From NCBI RefSeq assembly GCF_013200955.2, contig NZ_CP053697.2:248001-312000 (forward strand): a stretch of DNA of 64,000 nt, read 5' to 3'. Each line of letters opens with the position of its first letter. Position 1 is the first letter of the stretch. The position numbers and the translations under genes were made by a program. This DNA comes from Pseudomonas campi. GTDB taxonomy: Bacteria > Pseudomonadota > Gammaproteobacteria > Pseudomonadales > Pseudomonadaceae. Positions 1-8,855 of the stretch are shown here, in pieces. The notes beneath the pieces are model-generated. The model had not been told where the DNA came from, did no database searches, and worked only from the letters and a program-made list of their open reading frames with translations.

Positions 1-978
1 GGCACCAACCAGGTCGACCTGAATGCAGCCCGCGAGCGCGGTATCGCCGTGTTCAACGCACCGTTCTCCAACACCCGTTCGGTCGCCGAACTGGTGCTGG
101 CCCAGGCCATCCTGCTGCTGCGCGGCATCCCCGAGAAAAACGCCTCCTGCCACCGTGGTGGCTGGATCAAGTCGGCGGCCAACTCCTTCGAAATCCGCGG
201 CAAGAAGCTGGGTATCGTCGGTTACGGCTCGATCGGCACCCAGCTCTCGGTACTCGCCGAAGCCCTCGGCATGCAGGTGTTCTTCTACGACACCGTGACC
301 AAGCTGCCGCTGGGCAACGCCACTCAGGTCGGCAACCTGCACGAGCTGCTGGGCATGGCCGACATCGTTTCCCTGCATGTGCCGGAGCTGGCTTCCACTC
401 AGTGGATGATCGGCGAGAAGGAAATCCGCGCCATGAAGAAGGGCGGCATCCTGATCAACGCCGCCCGCGGCACCGTGGTGGTGCTGGAAGCGCTGGCTGA
501 AGCGATCAAGGACGAGCACCTGATCGGCGCCGCCATCGACGTATTCCCGGTCGAGCCCAAATCCAACGATGAGGAGTTCGAAAGCCCGCTGCGTGGTCTG
601 GATCGCGTGATCCTGACTCCGCACATCGGTGGTTCGACTGCCGAGGCGCAGGCCAACATCGGTCTGGAAGTGGCCGAGAAGCTGGTCAAGTACAGCGATA
701 ACGGTACTTCGGTTTCGTCGGTCAACTTCCCCGAAGTCGCCCTGCCGGCGCACCCGGGCAAGCATCGCCTGCTGCACATCCACGAGAACGTGCCGGGCGT
801 GATGAGTGAGATCAACAAGGTGTTCGCCGACAACGGCATCAACATCTCCGGCCAGTTCCTGCAGACCAACGAAAAGGTCGGCTACGTGGTGATCGACGTC
901 GACGCCGAGTACTCCGACCTGGCCCTGGAAAAGCTGCAGCATGTCACCGGTACCATCCGCAGCCGCGTTCTGTTCTAA
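1..978 (+). CDS. serA: D-3-phosphoglycerate dehydrogenase, 5' truncated by window edge
   Basis: Catalyses NAD-dependent oxidation of 3-phosphoglycerate, the first step of serine synthesis, in the cytoplasm. The reading frame is open from base 1 (GTNQVDL...), so the first roughly 84 residues of a usual 409-residue protein lie outside the window; the GTG at 49 is internal. Visible are the Rossmann motif GIVGYGSIGTQ (visible residues about 71-81), the Arg of INAARGTVV, the catalytic His of LTPHIGGSTAEAQ, and a C-terminal ACT domain from about visible residue 255 (HRLLHIHENVPGVMSEIN), the usual serine feedback site. A strong terminator follows directly. Confidence 0.97.
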   Translation, partial: GTNQVDLNAARERGIAVFNAPFSNTRSVAELVLAQAILLLRGIPEKNASCHRGGWIKSAANSFEIRGKKLGIVGYGSIGTQLSVLAEALGMQVFFYDTVTKLPLGNATQVGNLHELLGMADIVSLHVPELASTQWMIGEKEIRAMKKGGILINAARGTVVVLEALAEAIKDEHLIGAAIDVFPVEPKSNDEEFESPLRGLDRVILTPHIGGSTAEAQANIGLEVAEKLVKYSDNGTSVSSVNFPEVALPAHPGKHRLLHIHENVPGVMSEINKVFADNGINISGQFLQTNEKVGYVVIDVDAEYSDLALEKLQHVTGTIRSRVLF

Positions 979-992
979 GAACCGCGCGTTGC

Positions 993-1022
993 AAAAAAAG
1001 GGAGGCTTCGGCCTCCCTTTTT
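993..1022. terminator. Bidirectional terminator between serA and the DUF4399 gene
   Basis: Perfect 7-bp stem GGGAGGC / GCCTCCC with a TTCG tetraloop, preceded by seven A and followed by five T. It can terminate serA on the plus strand and the convergent DUF4399 gene on the minus strand. Confidence 0.93.
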
Positions 1023-1035
1023 CGTTTCCGTCCGT

Positions 1036-1467
1036 TTATTTCACGGTGATGCTGATCTGCTCTGAAATCACCGGCGGATCGAGCGGCACGTGGTTCTTGT
1101 CGCCGACCAGCAGCTGCAAGGTGTGCTTTCCGGGCAACAGGGTCACTTCGGTTTCGGTCTGGCCCTTGCCGAAGTGGCGGACCTGGTCGGTGGTCGGCAA
1201 TGGCATGTCCATCGCCGGCAGCTGCGTGCCATCCACCAGCAGGTGGTGATGGCCGGTGGCGGGCATGTCGACCCCGGCCGGGGCCACGCCCATGCCCTTG
1301 AGACCGAACTTGACGGTGAAGGTCTGGCCGACCGTGGCGCCGTCGGCCGGTTCGATGAAGTACACCTCGGCGCCAGCCGGGGCTGCCGTGCGCGGCATTT
1401 CCGCCAGGGCGGCGAGTGGGCTGATGCAGAACAGGGTGGCGAGGGCGAGTGGGCGCAAGATGGTCAT
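1036..1467 (-). CDS. Exported DUF4399 domain protein
   Basis: A 143-residue protein with a clear signal peptide (hydrophobic residues about 5-20, cleavage near ALAEM), so it is probably periplasmic. The mature part matches the DUF4399 pattern as I know it: VYFIEPADGATVG near the start, a GHHHLLVDG motif in the middle, and LLPGKHTLQLLVGDKNHVP near the end. The His cluster could bind a metal but this is inference; the family has no established function. It is monocistronic and shares a terminator with convergent serA. Confidence 0.85.
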   Translation of the reverse strand: MTILRPLALATLFCISPLAALAEMPRTAAPAGAEVYFIEPADGATVGQTFTVKFGLKGMGVAPAGVDMPATGHHHLLVDGTQLPAMDMPLPTTDQVRHFGKGQTETEVTLLPGKHTLQLLVGDKNHVPLDPPVISEQISITVK

Positions 1468-1536
1468 GGCAGGCTCCTTTTCGGGGTGTCCAGCACTGAC
1501 CTTAGGTGAGGCGGTGGGTTCCGTGGCGCGAACCGA

Positions 1537-2031
1537 TCAGCTGCACTGTTCCAGGCGCGCCAGCTCGGCAGCTGCCTCGGCCAGCTGGCTTTCGTTGAAC
1601 ACCTTGACCCCGGCGCGGCGCAGCAGGGCGGCGGTGACCCCTTCGCCCTCGACCAGCGTGCCGCTGAAGTTGCCGTCGTAGTTGTGCGTGTTGCCGCAGG
1701 ACGGGCTGCGCGCCTTGAGCACCGCTACTCGCAGGCCATGCTGGCGGACCAGTTGCAGAGCGATCTCGGCGCCGGCGACGAAGGCTGCAGTAACGTCTTC
1801 GCCCAGGTTGGTCAGCACCGGCTGGCTGCCGTCTAGCACCTGGGCGCCCTGGCCACCGGGGATTTCCGCCGGCGGCCGCGGGGTCGGCAGGCCGCCGGCC
1901 ACTTCCGGGCACAGGGCGACGATGCGGCCTTCGTCCTGCCAGCGCTGCAGCAGGTCGAACGGGCCATGGGCGCCGCCGTCGTAGCGCACCTTGTGGCCAA
2001 GCAGGCAGCGGCTGACCAGCAATTTTTCCAC
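1537..2031 (-). CDS. DUF523 family protein (YbbK-like)
   Basis: A small cytoplasmic DUF523 protein of about 164 residues. It shows the family hallmarks LLVSRCLLGHKVRYDGG at the N-terminus, ALCPEVAGGLPTPRPPAE, and the Cys-containing KARSPSCGN. The conserved cysteines suggest metal or cluster binding, but function is unknown. I place the start at the GTG at 2031 because AGAGGAG lies six bases upstream and the protein then begins VEKLLVSRC as in relatives. An upstream in-frame GTG at 2049 would add six residues but would place the Shine-Dalgarno inside the gene. Confidence 0.85.
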   Translation of the reverse strand: MEKLLVSRCLLGHKVRYDGGAHGPFDLLQRWQDEGRIVALCPEVAGGLPTPRPPAEIPGGQGAQVLDGSQPVLTNLGEDVTAAFVAGAEIALQLVRQHGLRVAVLKARSPSCGNTHNYDGNFSGTLVEGEGVTAALLRRAGVKVFNESQLAEAAAELARLEQCS

Positions 2032-2051
2032 AGGCAACTCCTCTGGCACGC

Positions 2052-2072
2052 GTAGCCCGGATGCAATCCGGG
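2052..2072. repeat. Solitary copy of palindromic repeat A
   Basis: A single copy of the repeat that begins GTAGCCCGGATGCAATCCGG. It is itself a partial palindrome (CCCGGAT / ATCCGGG). The other loci at 5350, 8856 and 10444 hold head-to-head pairs; this is the only single one. It sits between the divergently spaced DUF523 start and the 2OG oxygenase end. Confidence 0.9.
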
Positions 2073-2082
2073 GGTGAATAGC

Positions 2083-2691
2083 TTATCGACGCCTGAACCA
2101 GCCCGTCAGCGACAGACGCTCACGGCTGGCGGGCAGGACTTCGTGGGGCAGTTCGGCAGACAGGAACAGCACCAGGCTGCCGGCTTCGGGCAGCAGGTCG
2201 AGCGCGGCGCCGTCCGCCGGATAGATGCGCAGGGCGCCACCCTGCTCAGCTTGCCAGTTGTCATTCAGGTAGAACACGGCCGACAGAGTGCGGCGGTCGT
2301 CGTCGTGGAAGCGATCCAGGTGCTTCTGGTAGAAGGCGCCCGGTGGGTACAGGGCGAAGTGGCTTTCGTAATCGGCCAGGCCGAGGAAGAAGGCCTGATT
2401 CAGCGCCTGGCGCAGCTCGTCCATGGCCGCCAGGTAGCGGTCACAGGCCGGGTGCTGGCCGGTTTCCAGCCACTGGATCTGGTCACCGCGGATGCCCTCG
2501 CGCACCGCCAGCGCGCTACCGCGGCCGACGCCCGCCGGGTTCAGTGCGCCGTTTTGTCCACGGCTACGGCACTCATTGGCCAGTTCACGGGTCAGAGAGT
2601 CTGGCAGGACGGCGGTCTGCCGCGACCAACCCTGGCGGGCGAGGTCGTCGATGATCAATGGCAGCAGCTGTAAATCGAGGTCGGTAGGCAT
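2083..2691 (-). CDS. 2OG-Fe(II) oxygenase (prolyl-4-hydroxylase-like fold)
   Basis: A 202-residue protein resembling the P4Hc-type 2-oxoglutarate and Fe(II) dependent oxygenases. The expected iron ligands are visible: the HxD pair in YQKHLDRFHDDD, a distal His in LSAELPHEVLP, and a following Arg (ASRERLSLTGWF) that would hold 2-oxoglutarate. The substrate cannot be told; relatives act on protein or small-molecule targets. It is probably monocistronic, with repeat A directly downstream. Confidence 0.85.
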   Translation of the reverse strand: MPTDLDLQLLPLIIDDLARQGWSRQTAVLPDSLTRELANECRSRGQNGALNPAGVGRGSALAVREGIRGDQIQWLETGQHPACDRYLAAMDELRQALNQAFFLGLADYESHFALYPPGAFYQKHLDRFHDDDRRTLSAVFYLNDNWQAEQGGALRIYPADGAALDLLPEAGSLVLFLSAELPHEVLPASRERLSLTGWFRRR

Positions 2692-2789
2692 GCCGGCGAT
2701 TCTATCAGCGTCGCTGTTGCGCCTCGATAAGTTGCCTCGACAAGCTTGCCCTGGCCCCGGAAAATGGCCGCGCTAGATAGGAGCCCCCC

Positions 2790-3557
2790 ATGCGTGTCGT
2801 GTTCGCCTTCGTATTACTGCTGTGCAGTCTGACTTCCTTTGCCGATGAGCACGCCCGCCTGTACCAGGCCGGTGGCTGGCCGGAGCAGCGCGCGCATTTC
2901 AGCGATGCCCTGGCGGCGGCGCAACTGCGATACCGCGACACCTTGCCGCCGGCGGTGTACCAGGCGCTGGTCGACAACAGCAACCGCCGCTTCGAGCCGC
3001 AAGCGATGGATCAGCGTGCCCAGGCCGCCCTGCGTATGCAGCTGGCCGATCCGTTGCCAGTTTTGCAGTTCTTCGAGTCGCCGCTGGGGCGCAAGGTGAT
3101 CGCCGCCGAGACCTTGGCCACCCGCCGCGACCAGCTGGCCGCCCACGCCAACGGCCTGCCGCCGAGCGAGGCCAGCGCTACTCGCCGTCTGCTGATTCGC
3201 CACCTGGCCCAGGCCCTGCCCGCCCAGGAAGCCGGTGCCGAGGTCAGCCTGGCCCTGGCCGGCGTGGCGGCCGACAGCCTCAGCCAGATGCTGCCCGGCC
3301 TGTTCGGTGGTGGCCAGGCCGAGGCGCTGGTCAGCAGCCAGCGTGAACAGCTGATGCAGCAGATCGGCGCCGATCTGGATAACACCCTGCTGCATGTCTA
3401 CCGCGAGCTGTCCGATCCGGAGCTGGATGAATTCGTCAGTTTCGCCCAGTCCAGCGCAGGGCAGGCCTATTACCAGGCGGCCCTGGCCGCCCTGCGTGCT
3501 GGGCTGGCGGTGGGGCAGAGCGGTGCCGAGCTGCAGCCAGCGCAGCAGGGCATCTGA
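2790..3557 (+). CDS. Exported DUF2059 domain protein
   Basis: A 255-residue protein with a signal peptide (MRVVFAFVLLLCSLTSFADE), so secreted to the periplasm. The C-terminal third carries the DUF2059-like segment HVYRELSDPELDEFVSF followed by an Ala-rich helix. It looks all-alpha with two related halves. The start is supported by AGGAG six bases upstream. Function is unknown. The gene stands alone, followed by an inverted pair of repeat B. Confidence 0.8.
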   Translation: MRVVFAFVLLLCSLTSFADEHARLYQAGGWPEQRAHFSDALAAAQLRYRDTLPPAVYQALVDNSNRRFEPQAMDQRAQAALRMQLADPLPVLQFFESPLGRKVIAAETLATRRDQLAAHANGLPPSEASATRRLLIRHLAQALPAQEAGAEVSLALAGVAADSLSQMLPGLFGGGQAEALVSSQREQLMQQIGADLDNTLLHVYRELSDPELDEFVSFAQSSAGQAYYQAALAALRAGLAVGQSGAELQPAQQGI

Positions 3558-3567
3558 GCGTATTTAT

Positions 3568-3631
3568 TGTAGGAGCCAGCTTGCTGGCGATGCGCTTCAC
3601 GCCCGGAATCGCCAGCCAGCTGGCTCCTACA
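3568..3631. repeat. Inverted pair of repeat B
   Basis: Two head-to-head copies of a 23-bp unit beginning TGTAGGAGCCAGC (3568-3590 and its complement 3609-3631). The same pair occurs at 14967-15033. Each arm carries an internal palindrome around CCAGC/GCTGG. It lies between the convergent DUF2059 and hydrolase genes and could form a hairpin. Confidence 0.9.
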
Positions 3632-3677
3632 AGAGTTGCGTGGGTGAACTCGCTTCACACGTATTCGGATCGGATCA

Positions 3678-4643
3678 TTAGCGCAGCCTTTCGCCGAGAA
3701 AGTCGAAGTACTGCCGGCGTAGCGCTTCACTCTCGTTGACTAGGTGATGCCGGGCGCCAGGCAGGCGCAGGATCTCCGGCTGGTCGAACTTGTCCTGCAG
3801 CACGTCCAGGTTGTGCTGCCAGTCTACTGTCATGTCGCTCTCGCCCTGCACAATCAGCGGGCGCTGGGTGCTGCGCGGGGCCGACTCGATGCGCGGAATC
3901 CACTTGGCCAGCGCGCCGACCCAGGCCGTCGGCAGGTCGCGCGGTTGCAGCGGGTCGCGGTGCTGGACGAAGTGCAGGAAGTCGCTGTCGCTGGAGTTGT
4001 CCGAGAAACGCCGCGGGATGGCCGCCTTGAACGGGCTGAGCAGGTGGTAGCTGAGCTTGGACAGACCCCAGGCGCGCGGCCGTACCAGTGGCGCCAGAAG
4101 AATGGTGGCGCCGGGCTGTGGTCGCGGTGTGCCGTTGAGCAGGTAATCGAGCAGGATGCCGCCGCCGGTGCTCTGTCCGCAGAGGTGCCAGGGTTGTGGC
4201 AGATCGAGGCTGGCGGCCTGGTCGAGCAGGCCGAGCAGAGTCTGCTGGTAGGTGGCGAAGTCGTCGATGCTGGCGCGCGGTCCGGCGGAGAGTCCGTGCC
4301 CGGGCAGGTCGCAGGCCAGCACGGCGAGGTTCAGGCTCAGCGCCCAGTCGATCACATGCCGGTACAGACCCATGTGGTCGTAGTAGCCATGCAGCAGCAC
4401 CAGCGTGGCCTGCGGTTCGGCGGGCAGCCAGAGCTGGGTGACGATGCGCAGGCCGTCCAGTTCGAAGCAGCCCAGCTGGCTGCGCACGCCCGTACGGCTG
4501 CTGGCCAGATCGAGGCCGTAATAGCGCTGGTAGGCCTGTTCCTCGCTACTCAGTGGCTGCGTTGCTGCGGCCAAGGGTCGCAGGTGGCTGCGCAGGCGTT
4601 CGGCCTGGAAGTGCTCTGAGGTGGGGCTTGGCATGCTGGTCAT
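3678..4643 (-). CDS. Alpha/beta hydrolase, lysophospholipase-like
   Basis: A 321-residue serine hydrolase of the alpha/beta fold. Visible are the oxyanion strand LVLLHGYYDHMGLYRH, the segment CDLPGHGLSAG, the nucleophile elbow CGQSTGGG with its Ser, an acid candidate in VQGESDMTVDW, and the catalytic His region PGARHHLVNE near the C-terminus. The pattern matches the Hydrolase_4 group (monoglyceride or lysophospholipid lipases). There is no signal peptide, so it is probably cytoplasmic. The exact substrate is unknown. Confidence 0.85.
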   Translation of the reverse strand: MTSMPSPTSEHFQAERLRSHLRPLAAATQPLSSEEQAYQRYYGLDLASSRTGVRSQLGCFELDGLRIVTQLWLPAEPQATLVLLHGYYDHMGLYRHVIDWALSLNLAVLACDLPGHGLSAGPRASIDDFATYQQTLLGLLDQAASLDLPQPWHLCGQSTGGGILLDYLLNGTPRPQPGATILLAPLVRPRAWGLSKLSYHLLSPFKAAIPRRFSDNSSDSDFLHFVQHRDPLQPRDLPTAWVGALAKWIPRIESAPRSTQRPLIVQGESDMTVDWQHNLDVLQDKFDQPEILRLPGARHHLVNESEALRRQYFDFLGERLR

Positions 4644-4761
4644 CGATTCTGTGCGCGTTCGGCGGGGTGGTGGTTGATATTCAGCTGTACGGCGCGGCGT
4701 GGCAAGCTACGCGCTGTTTCGACAATAGCTGCTCAAGGCAGCCCGCCTGCGAAGTGTCCCC

Positions 4762-5337
4762 ATGCCTGCCTCACGCCTGAAAGTCCTGCTTGCCAGCCTG
4801 CTCGCCATCGTCTGGCTGGGTGCCATGTTGGCTGCGTTCTGGTGGTTCGAGGCGCGCTATATCCGCCCGTTCGACGAGCGCACCGAGCTGTTTTCCGGCG
4901 CGGCCCTGCGTCTGCCGGCCGAACTGGCCGGGCCCGGGGCAATCCGCGTGGTGCATTTCTGGGACCCGGCCTGCCCGTGCAATGTCGGCAACCAGCAACA
5001 CCTCGCCGAGCTGCTGCAGACCTATGTCCCGCGCGGTGTGCAGTTCTATGGGCTGCAGAAGGCCGGTAGCCAGGGGCAGTTGCCGGAGGATCTGCGCGCC
5101 TTGCAGCCGCTCGCGGCCCTGGCCGGCAGCGAGCAGTTGCCAGCCAGTCCGGCGGTGGCGATCTGGGATCAGCAAGGCAACCTCGCCTATTTCGGCCCCT
5201 ATAGCGAAGGGGCGCAATGCACCTCGAGCAACAGCTTTATCGAGCCGATCCTCGAGGCCCTCAGCGCCGGTCGTCCGGTGCGGGCCGACAGCAACCTGGC
5301 GGTGGGCTGTTTCTGCGACTGGCAACAGAGCGATTGA
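4762..5337 (+). CDS. Membrane-anchored thioredoxin-fold protein (DUF6436)
   Basis: A 191-residue protein with one N-terminal membrane anchor (residues about 8-27, LLASLLAIVWLGAMLAAFWW) and a periplasmic thioredoxin-like domain. The redox motif appears as HFWDPACPCNVGNQQ, a Cys-Pro-Cys rather than the usual CxxC, at about residues 66-80. Later segments (PASPAVAIWDQQGNLAYFGPYSEG) resemble the cis-Pro and final strands of thioredoxins. More Cys pairs lie at the C-terminus (CFCDW). The family is uncharacterised. It could act in periplasmic thiol chemistry, which is inference. Confidence 0.78.
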   Translation: MPASRLKVLLASLLAIVWLGAMLAAFWWFEARYIRPFDERTELFSGAALRLPAELAGPGAIRVVHFWDPACPCNVGNQQHLAELLQTYVPRGVQFYGLQKAGSQGQLPEDLRALQPLAALAGSEQLPASPAVAIWDQQGNLAYFGPYSEGAQCTSSNSFIEPILEALSAGRPVRADSNLAVGCFCDWQQSD

Positions 5338-5349
5338 GCCTGTGCTGAA

Positions 5350-5417
5350 GTAGCCCGGATGCAATCCGGGAGCGGCGTACAGGCGAGACGCTTAGTCCCG
5401 GATTGCATCCGGGCTAC
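5350..5417. repeat. Inverted pair of repeat A
   Basis: Head-to-head copies at 5350-5370 and 5397-5417 flank 26 bp. The second copy touches the last base of the NRDE gene's stop codon on the minus strand, so that gene ends TAG followed at once by the repeat's own TAG. It lies between convergent genes. Confidence 0.92.
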
Positions 5418-6172
5418 TACAGGCCCGGCAGGTGCAGACTCACTTCGCCCTCGGCCTGGCCCTGACTATCGAAGCGTCGCTCGACCAGCTGCAGACTGCC
5501 GTCGGCATTCAGCAACAACGCGCTGCTGGCGCAGGTGCCGTAGCCGGGGCCGACGATGAAAATGCTCGACAGCAGCAGCTCCCAGTCCACGCCGATACCG
5601 GTGTCTGGCAGCAGCACGCGCGGCGGCTGGCGCGAGTCGCTGAGCAGCTCCAGCAGGCGTTGCGGTTGCGGGTCGTCCAGGCAGCCGGCCAGGCCGGCGC
5701 TGGCACGCACTACCTTTGGCCAGGGCGTATCCAGCTCGGCATTGGACAGACCGTAGAGACCGGCTTGCAGGCGCCGCGCCTGGCCTTCCTCGGAGTTGAA
5801 GTAGTACAGCGCGTCGCGGTTGCCCAGCAGCAGGTTGAAGCCGCTGTACTGCTCCAGGCGCTCGCTCACCTCGGCCAGGTAGTGCTCGGCATCCAGCGTG
5901 CTGCGCAGGAAATCCACCGGCAGCTCACCGCGCGAGCGCGGGCCCTTGGCCTGGCGCGGGTCGCGGATATTGGTCAGGGCGGCGAAGCGGCCATCGGCGC
6001 TGACGCCCAGCCAGGTGCCGCCGGCCTGCAGGTCGCGTCCGGCAAACAGGCCGGGCGCATCTGGCCACTCGCCCAGGGCCAGGCTGGCGCGGTTGTAGAA
6101 TTCGTCGCGGTTGGCTGCCAGCAGCAGTGGCTGGGCATGGCCGGGGCGCCAGGCGAAAACGATCAGGCACAT
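5417..6172 (-). CDS. NRDE family protein (transport and Golgi organisation 2 homologue)
   Basis: A 251-residue protein named for its N-terminal motif: it begins MCLIVFAWRPG and contains LLLAANRDEFYNR. The N-terminal Cys2 suggests the N-terminal-nucleophile hydrolase fold reported for this family. Other family segments seen are GGTWLGVSADGRFAALTN and GYGTCASSALLL. The biochemical role in bacteria is not settled. The start is firm because the conserved Cys follows the initiator Met. Spacing suggests it is monocistronic. Confidence 0.85.
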   Translation of the reverse strand: MCLIVFAWRPGHAQPLLLAANRDEFYNRASLALGEWPDAPGLFAGRDLQAGGTWLGVSADGRFAALTNIRDPRQAKGPRSRGELPVDFLRSTLDAEHYLAEVSERLEQYSGFNLLLGNRDALYYFNSEEGQARRLQAGLYGLSNAELDTPWPKVVRASAGLAGCLDDPQPQRLLELLSDSRQPPRVLLPDTGIGVDWELLLSSIFIVGPGYGTCASSALLLNADGSLQLVERRFDSQGQAEGEVSLHLPGL

Positions 6173-6200
6173 GGGCTTCTCCTTGTGACCGGAGTCTACC

Positions 6201-6364
6201 AGGCCGTTGAAAAACTACCTGCGTTGCCATCGCGGCGTTAAAAACAGGCTCAAAATGCTCATTTACAGCTCGTAAACTGCGCTTTTTCGCCGTTTTGACC
6301 AGCCGGAGGCTGTTACTAACGTTGCGCCTTGCGCTGGCTGCCTCGCCTACGTTTTCAACGGCCT
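6201..6364. repeat. Nested inverted-repeat element C, copy 1
   Basis: An element of 164 bp bounded by perfect 13-bp inverted ends (6201-6213 AGGCCGTTGAAAA; 6352-6364 its complement). Inside are the family core blocks GCGTTAAAAAC, ATGCTCATTTAC, the 5-bp hairpin TTTACAGCTCGTAAA, CCAGCCGGAGGCTGTTACT and GTTGCGCCTTG. It occupies most of the 271-bp gap between the NRDE gene start and the TauE gene. Other copies lie at 26003, 41893 and 44017. Confidence 0.88.
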
Positions 6365-6443
6365 GTTAACAAGCGCTTGTCGCCCTCGTCTGGAGGGGGC
6401 GGGGCGCATCCGTTACCATGCCGCTTGGTTTTCGGGGGTATCG

Positions 6444-7226
6444 ATGGAATTCCTGCTCTATATGCTGCTGGGCGCGGCGGCTGGCGTGCTGGCCGGGCTG
6501 TTCGGCGTCGGTGGCGGCATCATCATCGTGCCGGTGCTGGTATTCAGTTTCACCGCTCAGGGCATCGATCCGAGCGTGCTGACCCACCTGGCCGTCGGCA
6601 CCTCGCTGGCCACCATCATCTTCACCTCGATCAATTCGGTGCTGGAGCACCAGCGCAAGGGCGCGGTGCTGTGGCCGGTGTTCACCTGGATGACCCTCGG
6701 CATCCTCCTCGGTGCAGGTTTTGGCGCGCTGACCGCAGCGGCCATCCAGGGCCCGTTGCTGCAGAAGATCATCGGCGTATTCGCCATCGTCATCGCCATC
6801 CAGATGGGCCTGGAGCTGAAACCCAAGGCCAGTCGCACGGTCCCAGGCAAGGCTGGACTTACGGCCGCCGGCGGGGTGATCGGCTGGGCCTCGGCGATCT
6901 TCGGCATCGGCGGCGGCTCGCTGACCGTGCCGTTCCTCACCTGGCGCAGCGTGCCGATGCAGCAGGCGGTGGCCACCTCGTCGGCCTGCGGCCTGCCAAT
7001 TGCGGCGGCCAGTGCCCTGAGCTTCATGCTGATCGGCTGGAGCGAACCGGGCTTGCCGCAGTGGAGTCTGGGTTTCGTCTACCTGCCGGCCATGGCCGGT
7101 ATCGCCATCACCAGCATGTTTTTCGCCCGCTTCGGCGCGCGCCTGGCGCATAAACTGTCGCCGCGCCTGCTCAAGCGTCTGTTCGCCCTACTGCTGTTGA
7201 TAGTGGGCGTGAATTTCCTGATCTAA
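6444..7226 (+). CDS. TauE/SafE family sulfite/anion exporter
   Basis: A 260-residue inner-membrane protein with about eight hydrophobic segments. It shows the internal duplication typical of TauE/SafE carriers: GLFGVGGGIIIVPVL near residue 22 and AIFGIGGGSLTVPFL near residue 152, each followed by a short loop and a helix. Family members export sulfite, sulfoacetate or related anions; the substrate here cannot be read from sequence. It lies ten bases upstream of lgt and is probably cotranscribed with lgt and thyA. Confidence 0.92.
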   Translation: MEFLLYMLLGAAAGVLAGLFGVGGGIIIVPVLVFSFTAQGIDPSVLTHLAVGTSLATIIFTSINSVLEHQRKGAVLWPVFTWMTLGILLGAGFGALTAAAIQGPLLQKIIGVFAIVIAIQMGLELKPKASRTVPGKAGLTAAGGVIGWASAIFGIGGGSLTVPFLTWRSVPMQQAVATSSACGLPIAAASALSFMLIGWSEPGLPQWSLGFVYLPAMAGIAITSMFFARFGARLAHKLSPRLLKRLFALLLLIVGVNFLI

Positions 7227-7236
7227 GGAGTTTTAA

Positions 7237-8046
7237 ATGCTGCCTTACCCGCAGATAGACCCGGTTGCTCTCGACCTGGGCCTGATCAAGATCCACTGGT
7301 ACGGCCTGATGTACCTGGTCGGTATCGGTGGCGCCTGGCTGCTGGCCTCGCGCCGGCTGGCCGGTTTCGACGCGAGCTGGAGCAAGGAGAAACTCTCCGA
7401 CCTGGTGTTCTGGGTGGCCATGGGTGTGATCCTCGGCGGGCGCCTGGGCTATGTGCTGTTCTACGACTTCGCCGCCTACATTGCCGAGCCGCTGAAGATT
7501 CTACGCGTGTGGGAGGGCGGCATGTCCTTCCACGGCGGCTTGCTCGGCGTGATGTTGGCCACCTGGTGGTTCGGCCGGCGCAATGACAAGAGCTTCTTCC
7601 AGCTGATGGACTTCATCGCCCCGCTGGTGCCGATCGGCCTGGGTGCCGGGCGCATCGGCAACTTCATCAACGCCGAGCTGTGGGGCAAGGCCACCGACCT
7701 GCCCTGGGCGATGATCTTTCCTGTAGGCAGTGACCCCGAGCAGCTGGCGCGTCACCCGTCGCAGCTGTACCAGTTCGCCCTGGAAGGCCTCGCACTGTTC
7801 GCCATCCTCTGGTTCTACTCGCGCAAGCCGCGCCCGACCATGGCCGTGTCCGGCATGTTCGCGCTGTGCTATGGCATCTTCCGCTTTATCGTCGAGTTCG
7901 TCCGCGTGCCGGATGCCCAGCTCGGTTACCTGGCCGGTGGCTGGCTGACCATGGGCCAGATCCTCTGCCTGCCGATGATCCTCGGCGGCCTCGGTCTGAT
8001 CGCCTACGCCTACAAACGCCAAGCCGCCCTGGGAGCCGCGCAATGA
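7237..8046 (+). CDS. lgt: Prolipoprotein diacylglyceryl transferase
   Basis: Transfers a diacylglyceryl group from phosphatidylglycerol to the lipobox Cys of prolipoproteins in the inner membrane. The 269-residue product has about seven membrane segments. It shows family signatures [10 protein letters not shown], the catalytic-region His of [11 protein letters not shown], and the Lgt signature [17 protein letters not shown]. The SD sequence AAGGAG is well placed. The stop overlaps the start of thyA (ATGA), a classic Pseudomonas lgt-thyA arrangement. Confidence 0.98.
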   Translation: MLPYPQIDPVALDLGLIKIHWYGLMYLVGIGGAWLLASRRLAGFDASWSKEKLSDLVFWVAMGVILGGRLGYVLFYDFAAYIAEPLKILRVWEGGMSFHGGLLGVMLATWWFGRRNDKSFFQLMDFIAPLVPIGLGAGRIGNFINAELWGKATDLPWAMIFPVGSDPEQLARHPSQLYQFALEGLALFAILWFYSRKPRPTMAVSGMFALCYGIFRFIVEFVRVPDAQLGYLAGGWLTMGQILCLPMILGGLGLIAYAYKRQAALGAAQ

Positions 8047-8837
8047 AACAGTACCTCGACCTGATGCGCCTGGTGCGCGAGACCGGCACCTTCAAGAGTG
8101 ACCGCACCGGCACCGGCACCTACAGCCTCTTCGCCCACCAGATGCGCTTCAACCTGGCCGATGGCTTCCCGCTGGTGACCACCAAGAAGTGCCACCTGAA
8201 ATCGATCATTCACGAGCTGCTGTGGTTCCTCCAGGGCGACACCAACATCAAGTACCTGAAGGACAACGGCGTGCGCATCTGGGACGAGTGGGCCGACGAG
8301 AACGGCGACCTCGGCCCGGTCTATGGCTACCAGTGGCGCAGCTGGCCGGCGCCTAACGGCGAGTCGATCGACCAGATCAGCAAGCTGATCGAGATGATCA
8401 AGAAGAATCCGGACTCGCGCCGCCTGATCGTCTCGGCCTGGAACCCGGCGCTGGTCGAGCAGATGGCCCTGCCGCCGTGCCACGCGCTGTTCCAGTTCTA
8501 CGTGGCCGACGGCAAGCTGAGCTGCCAGCTTTACCAGCGCTCGGCCGATATCTTTCTCGGCGTGCCGTTCAACATTGCCAGCTACGCGCTGCTGACGATG
8601 ATGATCGCCCAGGTCTGCGACCTGCAGCTCGGCGACTTCATCTGGACCGGCGGCGACTGCCACCTGTACGCCAACCACATCGAGCAGACCGACCTGCAGT
8701 TGACTCGCGAGCCACTGCCGCTGCCGACCATGAAGCTCAACCCGGCGGTGAAGGATATCTTCGCCTTCAAGTTCGAGGACTTCGAGCTGGTCGGCTACCA
8801 GGCCCATCCGCATATCGCCGCGCCGGTCGCCGTGTAA
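8043..8837 (+). CDS. thyA: Thymidylate synthase
   Basis: Makes dTMP from dUMP using methylene-tetrahydrofolate, in the cytoplasm. The 264-residue product matches the E. coli length. It contains the catalytic Cys in [12 protein letters not shown], the phosphate-binding Arg of DRTGTGTYS and [11 protein letters not shown], and the end [14 protein letters not shown]. The ATG at 8043 overlaps the lgt stop and gives the canonical N-terminus [11 protein letters not shown]; upstream in-frame sequence belongs to lgt in another frame. Functionally linked to folA at 13.2 kb. Confidence 0.98.
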   Translation: MKQYLDLMRLVRETGTFKSDRTGTGTYSLFAHQMRFNLADGFPLVTTKKCHLKSIIHELLWFLQGDTNIKYLKDNGVRIWDEWADENGDLGPVYGYQWRSWPAPNGESIDQISKLIEMIKKNPDSRRLIVSAWNPALVEQMALPPCHALFQFYVADGKLSCQLYQRSADIFLGVPFNIASYALLTMMIAQVCDLQLGDFIWTGGDCHLYANHIEQTDLQLTREPLPLPTMKLNPAVKDIFAFKFEDFELVGYQAHPHIAAPVAV

Positions 8838-8855
8838 GACCCTGCGCACTGATGT

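Noticed and set aside
7866..8042. N-terminal extension of thyA
   Set aside because: Overlaps lgt in another frame; the canonical N-terminus begins at 8043.
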